Below the pieces are notes generated by a model that saw only the letters and a list, made by a program, of their open reading frames with translations, did no database searches and had not been told where the DNA came from. 64,000 bases of DNA from Xanthobacter dioxanivorans (GTDB lineage Bacteria > Pseudomonadota > Alphaproteobacteria > Rhizobiales > Xanthobacteraceae): positions 4,692,501-4,756,500 of the forward strand of contig NZ_CP063362.1 in NCBI RefSeq assembly GCF_016807805.1, written 5' to 3'. Both the position numbers and the translations under genes were made by a program. Of the stretch, positions 55,959 through 64,000 are shown piece by piece (position 1 is the first letter of the stretch; each line of letters begins with the position of its first letter).

Positions 55959-57472
55959 ATGCTGGAAATGCGCGGCATCGAGAAACGCTACGGCGCGGTG
56001 CGGGCCAACCGTGGCATCGACCTCGTGGTGCCCGACGGCACCATCGTCGGCCTGCTGGGCGAGAACGGCTCGGGCAAGAGCAGCCTCATGAAGGTGCTGT
56101 TCGGCATCGTCGCCGCGGATGCCGGCGCCATCACCTTCAAGGGCCGCGCGCTGAAGCAGCACGGGCCGGCCCAGGCCATCGCCGCCGGGCTGGGCATGAT
56201 CCACCAGCATTTCACCCTGGTGGACGCCATGAGCGTCACCGAGAACGTGATGCTCGCCTGGGACCGCGCCGGCTGGTGGCTGAGGCCGAAGGACATCGCC
56301 CGGGAGATCCGGACCACCTCTGCCGCCTTCGGCCTCGGCATCGACCCCGACGCCCGCGTCGCCGACCTGCCCCACGGCCAGCGCCAGCGGGTGGAGATCA
56401 TGAAGGCGATCCTCGCCGGCGCCGAGCTGCTGATCCTCGACGAACCCACCTCCAACCTCAGCCCGCCGGAGGTCGCGGGGCTGATGGAGGTGATGCGCAA
56501 GCTGAAGGCCAGGGGCCATTCCATCATCTTCATCTCGCACAAGCTCGACGAGGTGCTGGAGATCTGCGACGAGGTGGTGGTCCTGCGCGATGGCGCGGTG
56601 GCCGGCCGCTGTCCCACGGGGGCGCCACCAAGGCCTCCCTCGCCCACATGATGGTGGGCCGCGACGTGACCGCCAGCGTGGAGCGCGCGGCGGTGGAGCC
56701 GGGGGAGACGGTGCTGCGCGTCTCTGTCCTCTCGCGCCGCGACGCGGCCGGCGTCGCGCGGCTGAAGGACGTGTCGTTCTCGCTGCGCGCCGGGGAGGTG
56801 CTGGCGATCGCCGGCGTGGACGGCAACGGCCAGACGGATCTTGCCGACTGCCTCGCCGGCCTCAGGATGCCCACGTCCGGCGGCATCGACCTCGGCGGGC
56901 GGGACATCACCTTCGCCCCGGTGAGGGAGCGCCTTCAGGCCGGGCTCGCCTACATTCCGGTAGACCGGGCGACCACTTCGCTGGTCCCGGCCATGACGGT
57001 CGCCGACAACCTCGCCCTGCGCGAGTTCGATGCCGCGCCGTTTTCCCGCGCCGGCTTCCTGACCCTCGGCGGCTTCAGGGCGCGGGCGCGCGAGCGGATG
57101 CGGGACTTCGACATCCGCGCCGCCGGGCCGCAGAGCCCGGCCCGCACCCTTTCGGGCGGCAACCAGCAGAAGATCGTGGTCGCCCGCGAGATCGGCCGGC
57201 GACCGAAGGTGCTGGTCGCCTTCCAGCCCACCTGGGGGCTCGATCCCGGCGCCACCCGCTTCGTCATCGACCAGATCCTGGCCCTGCGCGCCGCCGGCGG
57301 GGCGATCCTCTACCTCTCCGCCGCCCTCGACGAGGTGCTGATGCTGGGTGACCGCATCGCCGTGATGCATGGCGGCCGCCTGTCCCCGCCCCGGCCCCGT
57401 GGCGACGTGGACGTGACCGAGATCGGCCTGCTCATGGCCGGCATCGATCCCGCCGGCATCCGGGCGGCCTGA
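55959..57472 (+). pseudogene. Nucleoside-type ABC transporter double ATPase, interrupted by a -1 frameshift
   Basis: The 5' frame carries domain 1: Walker A GENGSGKSS (residues 34-42), signature LPHGQRQRVEIMKAI and Walker B LLILDEPTSNLSP. It goes out of frame after VAGRCPTG and stops at 56651. Domain 2 continues in another frame from MMVGRDVTASVE, with the usual degenerate second Walker A (GVDGNGQTD), signature LSGGNQQKIVVAREI and WGLDPG, ending at 57472. One extra G in the run 56618-56622 rejoins them into a 504-residue protein of normal length. The gene is otherwise intact and flanked by its partners, so homopolymer error is likely. Confidence 0.9.
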
Positions 57473-57475
57473 CGC

Positions 57476-58582
57476 ATGCTGGACCCTGGCCCCCTGGTGC
57501 CCCGCCCTGCCCCCGCCGCGCCGACGCCCCGCGCCGACCGCCTGCGGGGCCTGCTCGCCGGCGGCGGCGCGCAGACCTTCGGCCTGACCCTGGGCGCCAT
57601 CGTGCTCGCCCTCGTGATCACGGCCGGCCTCATCCTGCTCGCCGGCAAGAACCCGGTGACCGCCTATGGCGCGCTGCTGCGGGGCGCCTTCGGCTCGCTG
57701 GACCGGCTCGCCTTCGCGCTCAACAAGAGCACGCCCTACATCATCACCGGCGTCGGCGTGGCGCTGTGCTTCCGCGCCAAGGTCATCAACATCGGCGGCG
57801 AGGGCCAGATCGCCCTCGGCGGCATCGCCGCGAGCTTCGTCGTCCTCATGGCGCCGGCGAGCCTGCCGGCGCCGCTGCTGCTGTCGCTCGCCATGCTCGC
57901 CGGGGCGGCGGCGGGGGCGCTGTGGGCGCTGCTGGCGGCTTTCGTCTTCATCAAGCGCAACGTGCACGAGGTGCTGTGCACCCTGCTGCTCAATTTCGTC
58001 GGCGTGCTGCTGGTGAGCGAGGTGCTGCACGCCCCGCTGGGCGAGGAGGGCGCGGGCTTCCCGCAGTCGCCGCTGTTCCCGCGCGCCGGCTGGCTGCCCG
58101 GGCTCATTGCCGGGACGGACCTGCACATCGGCATCCTGTTCGCCGTGGCGGCGGCGGTGCTCGGGCATGTGCTCCTGTGGCGCACCACCTTCGGCTTCCG
58201 CCTGCGCATCCTCGGGGCGAGCCGACCGGCGGCGGCCTATGTGGGCCTTTCGGCCGCCCGCTCCACGGCGCTGGTGATGGCCATCGCCGGCGCGCTGGCG
58301 GGGCTGGCCGGCGGCATCGAGGTGAGCGGGGTCCACAACCGCCTCATCGAGGGTTTCTCCCACGGTTTCGGCTTCAACGCCGTCGCGGTGGCGCTCATCG
58401 CCGGGCTCAATCCGCTGGCGGTGCTGCCGGCGGGCCTGTTCCTCGGCTTCCTGGAGGCCGGCACCCTCGCCATGCAGCGGGAGGTGGGCGTGCCGTCCTC
58501 CCTCGTCTACGTCATCGAGGGACTGATGATGGTCTTCGTGCTCTGCGCCGTGGGCATGGGCGCCCACAACCGGAAGGTCTGA
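57476..58582 (+). CDS. Nucleoside-type ABC transporter permease (first)
   Basis: This 368-residue permease starts 3 bp after the ATPase stop. A Pro-rich cytoplasmic N-terminus (~25 residues) precedes about ten membrane segments. Family features are KSTPYIITGVGVALCFRAKV, INIGGEGQIALGGIAA (~residues 102-117) and GGIEVSGVHNRLIEGFSHGF. It belongs to the BPD_transp_2 superfamily branch used by BMP-type importers. It pairs with the next permease. Confidence 0.93.
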   Translation: MLDPGPLVPRPAPAAPTPRADRLRGLLAGGGAQTFGLTLGAIVLALVITAGLILLAGKNPVTAYGALLRGAFGSLDRLAFALNKSTPYIITGVGVALCFRAKVINIGGEGQIALGGIAASFVVLMAPASLPAPLLLSLAMLAGAAAGALWALLAAFVFIKRNVHEVLCTLLLNFVGVLLVSEVLHAPLGEEGAGFPQSPLFPRAGWLPGLIAGTDLHIGILFAVAAAVLGHVLLWRTTFGFRLRILGASRPAAAYVGLSAARSTALVMAIAGALAGLAGGIEVSGVHNRLIEGFSHGFGFNAVAVALIAGLNPLAVLPAGLFLGFLEAGTLAMQREVGVPSSLVYVIEGLMMVFVLCAVGMGAHNRKV

Positions 58583-58586
58583 GCCC

Positions 58587-59510
58587 ATGGACCTTGCCAC
58601 CCTTGCGGAGCTGCTCTCGGCGACGCTGCGCATCTCGACGCCGCTGCTCTTCGCCGCCATGGGCGGGTTGATCAGCGAGCGGGCGGGCACCTTCGCCGTG
58701 GGCATCGAGGGCATGATGCTGGCGGGCGCCTTCGGCGGGGCGCTCGCCGCCCTTCTCACCGGCAGCAGCGCGGCCGGGCTGGTGGCGAGCCTGTTCGCCG
58801 GCATGGCCCTGGCGCTGGTGGTGGCGCTTGCCACCACGCGCTTCCGCGCCGACCAGATGGTGACGGGGCTGGCGGTGAACATCCTCGCCCTGGGGCTCAC
58901 CAGCTTCCTGCTGCGCGGCCTGTTCGGCGGGCGCACGCCGGTCATCCGCCTGCCCACCCTGCCCGCCTGGCCGGTGCCGCTCCTGGGCGACATTCCGCTG
59001 CTCGGGCCTGTGCTGTTCCGCCAGCCGCCGCTGGTCTATCTCGGCTTCCTGCTGGTCGTTCCCGTCGCGCTCTATCTCGCCAAGACGAAATCTGGCCTCA
59101 TGCTGCGCGCCGTGGGCGAGAACCCGGAGGCGGCCTTCGCCGTGGGCACCGATCCGCAGCGCGTGCGCACGCTGGCCATTCTGGCGGGCGGCGCCTTCGC
59201 CGGGCTCGGCGGGGCCGTGCTGTCGCTGCAGGAGGTGGGCACCTTCACCGATGGCATGACCAACGGCCGCGGCTTCATCGCGCTGGCCGCCATCATCGTC
59301 GGCCGCTGGAACCCGTTCGGCGCCATGGCAGGCTGCCTGCTGTTCGGCGCCGTCGCGGCCCTCGAATCCCGCATCCAGGGCTGGGGCCTGCCGGTGAGCT
59401 CCTACGTGGTGCAGATGGTGCCGTACCTCGTGGCGCTGGGGCTGCTCGCGGGCATCGGCCGGTCGTCGAAGATGCCCGGCGCCATCGGCGCGCCCTTCCT
59501 GCGCCACTGA
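58587..59510 (+). CDS. Nucleoside-type ABC transporter permease (second)
   Basis: The 307-residue permease follows the first by 4 bp. It contains ATLRISTPLLFAAMGGLISE, GTFAVGIEGMMLAGAFGGAL (~residues 34-53), the coupling loop MLRAVGENPEAAFAVGTDPQ (~172-191) and FTDGMTNGRGFIALAAIIVG. Together with the binding protein, double ATPase and first permease it forms a full importer. The operon ends here. Confidence 0.93.
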   Translation: MDLATLAELLSATLRISTPLLFAAMGGLISERAGTFAVGIEGMMLAGAFGGALAALLTGSSAAGLVASLFAGMALALVVALATTRFRADQMVTGLAVNILALGLTSFLLRGLFGGRTPVIRLPTLPAWPVPLLGDIPLLGPVLFRQPPLVYLGFLLVVPVALYLAKTKSGLMLRAVGENPEAAFAVGTDPQRVRTLAILAGGAFAGLGGAVLSLQEVGTFTDGMTNGRGFIALAAIIVGRWNPFGAMAGCLLFGAVAALESRIQGWGLPVSSYVVQMVPYLVALGLLAGIGRSSKMPGAIGAPFLRH

Positions 59511-59844
59511 CTGGCGCCCCGCGCGCCCAGCCCCGCATGCGCGAAGAAGAAGGCGCGGATCGTCCCGCGCGGCGCGCGGCTCATGATCGCGCCGAAGCGG
59601 GGGCCGGCGCCTCATGTCCGACATGGTGTCGCTCAACACTTGACGGCGCGAAATACATATACAATTTTCATCTTGTATCGAGCTCTCCTGTTTTCGCGAG
59701 AGAAACGAAATTATCCGTGATGGAACGGCATATTTTATGACGCTTTCCTTAAATGAAATAATTCCAATCCTGCGAGACGCCGCAAAGATGCGGAAAATAC
59801 GGAAATTTCAGCTGCGGGCCGCGCTTCCGTATACATGCGCGCGC
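59511..59844. other. 334-bp AT-rich gap before the siderophore transporter genes
   Basis: No separate gene is supported. From ~59640 to 59775 the DNA is strikingly AT-rich for this genome, which suggests the promoter and iron-responsive control of the siderophore operon. An in-frame ATG at 59737 would extend the binding protein by 36 residues but puts an odd stretch before its signal peptide. No exact Fur, Irr or RirA consensus was recognised. Confidence 0.45.
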
Positions 59845-60819
59845 ATGCGATCCAAGATCCTGCCTGCTGTTTATGCCGCCGGAAGCACCGGCCGCATCGC
59901 CTTGCGGCGGGCCGTCGCCTTCTGCGGCCTTCTGGCCGCGATCCTTCTGGCGAGCGCGGGCGCGCATGCGGAAATCGTGGTGGCGCATGCCGGGGGATCG
60001 ACCACATTGCCCGGCCGGCCGCAGCGGGTTCTGGTCTTCGATCCGGCCGCCCTCGACACCCTCGACGCCTTGGGCGTGGAGGTTGCGGGCGTGCCCGGCT
60101 CGAACCTGCCGGATGCCCTCGCCAAGTACCGCGATCCCCGCCACCTCAAGATCGGCACCCTGTTCGAGCCCGACTATGAAGCCGTCGCCGCCGCCCAGCC
60201 AGACCTGATCATCATCGGCCCGCGCACGGCGGCGAAACGCCGGGACCTCTCCGCCATCGCCCCCACCATCGACCTCTCCGTGGACGAGGATCATTTCGCC
60301 GACGGCGTGAGGCGCAACGTGGAGACGCTCGGCCGTATCTTCGACAAGCAGGCGCAGGCCTCCGCCCTGCTGGCGCGCATCGACGCGGCGCTGGCGCGGG
60401 TGCGCGCGGCGGCGCCGGGCGCGGGCGCGGCGCTCATGGTGATGGTCAATGGCGGCAAGCTCACCGCCTACGGCCCCGGCTCCCGCTTCGGCTGGCTCCA
60501 TGACGACCTCGGAGTGAAGCCGGCCATCGCCGACGTGAAGGCTGCCACCCACGGGGAGGTGATCTCCCTCGAGTTCATCCTGAAGACCGATCCGGACTGG
60601 CTGCTGGTGCTCGACCGCGACGCCGCCGTGGGGCGCAACAGCGAGGCCGCCCGCAAGGTCCTGGACAATGACATCATCGCTGCCACCCGCGCCGCCAAGG
60701 CGGGCCGCATCCTCTATCTGGACCCGGCGCGCTGGTACATCCTGGGCGGCGGCGGCACCGCCTTGCCCATCGTCGCCGAGGAACTGGCGCAGGCGCTCGA
60801 AGCCGGGCGGAGCCCCTAG
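59845..60819 (+). CDS. Siderophore ABC transporter periplasmic binding protein (FatB/CeuE-like)
   Basis: From the ATG at 59845 the protein has 324 residues with a signal peptide ending near SAGAHA (residue ~38). The mature part has PGRPQRVLVFDPAALDTLDA, EPDYEAVAAAQPDLIIIGPR and VNGGKLTAYGPGSRFGWLHD, which are typical of the TroA/FecB fold. The C-terminal YLDPARWYILGGGGTALPIV is characteristic of the FatB/CeuE/YclQ branch that binds catecholate or mixed siderophores. The permease gene starts 2 bp after its stop. Its ligand might be the molecule exported by the MFS protein at the right edge. Confidence 0.9.
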   Translation: MRSKILPAVYAAGSTGRIALRRAVAFCGLLAAILLASAGAHAEIVVAHAGGSTTLPGRPQRVLVFDPAALDTLDALGVEVAGVPGSNLPDALAKYRDPRHLKIGTLFEPDYEAVAAAQPDLIIIGPRTAAKRRDLSAIAPTIDLSVDEDHFADGVRRNVETLGRIFDKQAQASALLARIDAALARVRAAAPGAGAALMVMVNGGKLTAYGPGSRFGWLHDDLGVKPAIADVKAATHGEVISLEFILKTDPDWLLVLDRDAAVGRNSEAARKVLDNDIIAATRAAKAGRILYLDPARWYILGGGGTALPIVAEELAQALEAGRSP

Positions 60820-60821
60820 GC

Positions 60822-61831
60822 ATGGCGACACCGACACCGGGTGTCGCCCCGACATGTCGGGAGCGGCTCACCCCGGCTTTCGCCTTGGCGTGCCTGGGCT
60901 TGCTGGCCCTCGGCGTGGCGAGCATGCTGATCGGTGTCGGCGACATGTCGATTGCCGCTCTCGCCGGCGGGGAGGCGCAGGGCCACGCGCAGCTGCTGCT
61001 CCTCGCCAGCCGGGTGCCGCGCACCCTGGCGCTGCTGTTTGCCGGCCTGTCCATGGGGGTGTGCGCGGCCCTGATGCAGATGCTGTTCCGCAATCGCTTC
61101 GTGGAGCCCACCACCGCCGGCACGGCGGAGGCGGCGAGCCTCGGCCTCCTCACCGCCACCCTCCTCGCTCCCGGCCTGCCGGTCATCGGCAAGATGGCGG
61201 TGGCGGCCGTGTTCGCGCTCGCGGGCACGGTGCTGTTCCTGAAGATCATCGACCGCATCGCCCTGCGCGGCGCCGTCATCGTTCCCCTCGTGGGGCTGAT
61301 GCTGGGGGCATCATCAACGCGCTCACCACCTTCCTCGCCTATCGCGCCGACCTGCTCCAGTCGCTCGCCGCCTGGACCACCGGCGATTTCTCCGGCGTGC
61401 TGCGGGGACGCTACGAGCTGCTCTGGCTCAACGTGGCCCTCGCCGCCCTCGCCTATGGGGCGGCGGACCGTTTCACCGTGGCCGGCCTCGGCGACGCGTT
61501 CGCGCGCAACCTCGGACTGGACTATCGCCGCATCATGGCCCTGGGCCTCGCCATCGTGGCGCTGGCCACCGCCACCTGCATCGCCACCGCCGGCACCGTG
61601 CCGTTCCTCGGCCTGCTCGTGGCCAACGTGGTGGCGCTGGTGATGGGCGACAATCTGCGCCGCACCCTGCCCTGGATCGCCCTTTCGGGGGCCGCCTTCC
61701 TGCTCGCCTGCGACATCATCGGGCGGCTCATCCGCTTCCCGTATGAGATCCCCGTGGGCACGGTGGCCGGCGTCGTCGGCAGCGCGGTGTTCCTCTACCT
61801 GCTGCTCGGGCGGCGCTACCGCCTTGGCTGA
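60822..61831 (+). pseudogene. FecCD-family siderophore permease (first), interrupted by a -1 frameshift
   Basis: The 5' frame (ATG 60822) encodes LFAGLSMGVCAALMQMLFRN, RFVEPTTAGTAEAASLGLL and VIVPLVGLMLG before shifting out. The expected GIINALTTFLAYRADLLQSL and TTGDFSGVLRGRYELLWLN lie in another frame and run to 61831. One extra G in the run 61304-61308 restores a 336-residue permease of normal length. The FecCD core (FLGLLVANVVALVMGDNLRR) and the C-terminus are intact. The next permease starts inside this gene's end, so the operon structure is preserved. Homopolymer error is the simplest cause. Confidence 0.88.
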
Positions 61832-62782
61832 CGCGCGCAGCGTGAGGGCGCGCCGCGCCCTCCTCCTCCTTGCCCTCGCGGCGGTGATCGCCGCGGCCTG
61901 CTTCATGACGGTGGGGGCGCGCGGCGGCTGGGGCTTCGTGCTGTCCCTGCGCGGCGGCAAGCTCGCCGGGCTGGTGCTGGTGGGCACGGCGGTGGCGGTC
62001 TCGACGGTGCTGTTCCAGACCCTCACCGAAAACCGCATCCTCACCCCGGCGGTCATGGGTTTCGACGCCCTCTACGTGGCGATCCAGACGGCCGTCGTCT
62101 TCGCCCTGGGCGCGCAGGGCGCCGCCGCCATTGATCCGCGCCTGCGCTTCGCCGGCGAGGCGGTGCTGCTGGCGGCGGCGGCGCTCGGCCTGTTTCGCTG
62201 GCTGTTCGATGGCCGGCGCGGCTTCCACCTCGTGGTGCTGGCCGGGCTGGTCTTCGGCATATTGTGCCGGGGGCTCGCCAACCTGCTCCAGCGCATCCTC
62301 GACCCGAACGAATTCTCGGTGCTGCAAAGCCTGCTGTTCACCCGCTTCAATGTGGTGGACACCGCGCTGCTGCCGGTGGCGGCGGTGGCCATCCTCGCGG
62401 CGGGCGCCCTCGCCCTGCGCCTCGCCCCGACCCTGGACGCGCTGGCCCTGGGCCGCGACACGGCAATCAATCTGGGCATCGACCACCGGCGGATGGTGAC
62501 CATCCTCATCCTCCTCGTCGCCGTGCTCGTCTCCGTCTCCACGGCGCTGGTGGGGCCGGTGCTGTTCTTCGGCCTGCTGGTATCGAACCTCGCCTATCTC
62601 GCCATCGGCACCGAGCGGCACATCCATACCCTGCCCGCCGCAACGCTCATCGCCATCGCCTGCCTCGCCGGCGGGCAGACGGTGCTCGAACGCCTGCTCG
62701 GCTACGATGCGGCGCTGAGCGTGGTGATCGAGTTCGCCGGCGGCATCGTCTTCATCCTGCTTCTGCTCAGGGGCACGCGCAC

Positions 62783-62786
<4 letters not shown>
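61824..62786 (+). CDS. FecCD-family siderophore permease (second)
   Basis: A permease of ~320 residues. It probably starts at TTG 61824, overlapping the previous gene by 8 bp, although a GTG at 61842 is also possible. It shows GKLAGLVLVGTAVAVSTVLF, TENRILTPAVMGFDALYVAI (~residues 60-80) and FFGLLVSNLAYLAIGTERHI (~252-271), with about nine membrane segments. Its partner is the permease at 60822-61831; the pair forms the heterodimeric channel seen in FatCD/YclNO-type importers. The stop overlaps the ATPase GTG start (GTGA). Confidence 0.9.
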
Positions 62787-63541
<755 letters not shown>

Positions 63542-63923
63542 CGTCCATCCCCCGCGCGAGCCCGCCTGAAACGTCGGCCGGGACCTTGCTCCCCGTCATG
63601 GCCGGGCATGACCGCGGTGATGGCGGCCATCCCCTTCGAAATCTGCAAACGGCACCTGCGATGCTGGAATCGCGGCAGGAGGCCGACCTCGTCAATATTG
63701 AATTGTTCAAATGAATACTTTTCATTATTCAGTCATTCGCCGTTCAATCAGGTCTTTTTGACGCTCAGCCACAGGACGGCGGGTACAACCGACCCTATCC
63801 TTCGCGGCGCCAGGATCTTCGTCCGGTGCGGGCCTGCGCGCCCCGGACCATACCCTGCGGCGGATCGCGTCCGACAGTCGCGCCGCACGGCCAGATCCGC
63901 CCCTGTCATGCGAGACCATCATC
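63542..63923. other. 382-bp gap before the putative siderophore exporter
   Basis: No gene is supported with confidence. The part 63685-63745 is AT-rich and promoter-like (tattgaattgttcaaatgaatac). A CCGTCATGGCCGGGCATGAC fragment at ~63594-63613 belongs to the dispersed palindrome family seen at 15704. A minus-strand open frame reaching the right edge (63725-64000) is Arg-rich and looks antisense. Confidence 0.4.
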
Positions 63924-64000
63924 GTGCGCCGCTTCCTGATCGATATCTCGCTGCTTCGGCGCAACCCGGCGTTCCGAAATCTCCTCGTCGCCCGCAGCAT
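63924..64000 (+). CDS. Start of a probable MFS siderophore exporter (EntS-like), cut by right edge
   Basis: From the GTG at 63924 the frame reads RRFLIDISLLRRNPAFRNLL, then VARS, and is still open at the edge. LLRRNPAFRNLLVAR resembles the first helix of EntS-type major facilitator exporters, which begin LSLLKTHPAFRAVFLAR in E. coli. Placement right after a siderophore importer supports this. Only ~25 residues are visible, so the call is tentative. Upstream extension is possible. Confidence 0.5.
   Translation, partial: MRRFLIDISLLRRNPAFRNLLVARS

Noticed and set aside
32178..61308. Programmed ribosomal frameshifting as the cause of the broken genes
   Set aside because: The runs lack slippery heptamers and downstream pseudoknot signals, the families involved are not known to use recoding, and five unrelated genes with the same lesion type fit sequencing error better.
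63725..64000. A minus-strand gene entering from the right edge
   Set aside because: The translation is Arg-rich without motifs and overlaps a plausible plus-strand MFS start and an AT-rich promoter-like region.

Overview
The window is about 64 kb of very GC-rich DNA from an alphaproteobacterium of the order Hyphomicrobiales. The best guess is a yellow Xanthobacter-like member of the Xanthobacteraceae. The reasons are the lipoyl-domain-bearing pyruvate dehydrogenase E1 beta, an ExoR homologue, GlsB-type and RatA-type genes of rhizobial style, and a crtYIBX/crtZ zeaxanthin-glycoside cluster. The assignment is inferred from gene content only. No rRNA, tRNA, CRISPR array, phage or IS element was seen.

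Layout. 1-1656: a bifunctional enoyl-CoA hydratase/hydroxyacyl-CoA dehydrogenase (cut by the left edge) diverges from paaG. 1738-5559: a molybdenum hydroxylase operon of CoxSLM type with the form II active-site motif. 5728-6804: an SBF-like transporter. 7166-12981: a complete branched-chain amino acid type ABC transporter (livHMGF, a DUF6867-like membrane protein, a binding protein) ended by a clear terminator. 13135-22520: rhodanese, then a long minus-strand run holding the pyruvate dehydrogenase complex (E1 alpha, small membrane protein, E1 beta, E2, E3), two GlsB-like proteins, lipA and a RatA/COQ10-like gene. 22682-27442: ftsB, recO, two small secreted Trp/Arg-rich proteins and parC. 27447-35465: a divergent CLC-type channel and the carotenoid cluster, with a block of three ~200-bp repeats between crtZ and crtX. 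35794-38075: DUF983, exoR-like and a SnoaL-like protein. 38306-48433: an accessory catabolic island with two regulators, two paralogous solute-binding proteins, a beta-keto acid cleavage enzyme, a metal-dependent cyclase-family hydrolase, an FMN alpha-hydroxy acid oxidase, an acetoacetate-decarboxylase-like protein, an SDR and an FAH-family hydrolase. 48411-52702: MerR/P-type ATPase metal export and a Na/Pi cotransporter. 53068-59510: VOC protein, IclR regulator and a BMP-type nucleoside ABC transporter. 59845-64000: a siderophore ABC importer followed by the start of a probable siderophore-exporting MFS protein.

Two things stand out. First, five genes (crtB, a GntR regulator twice, an FAH-family gene, the nucleoside ABC ATPase and a FecCD permease) are broken by single-base losses, and all six lesions lie in G or C runs of 4-5. 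Adding one base restores a perfect family protein each time, so homopolymer sequencing error is more likely than real decay. Second, the 38-48 kb island has two strong regulatory palindromes and an enzyme set that matches no pathway I can name. It is the best candidate here for an undescribed catabolic system.
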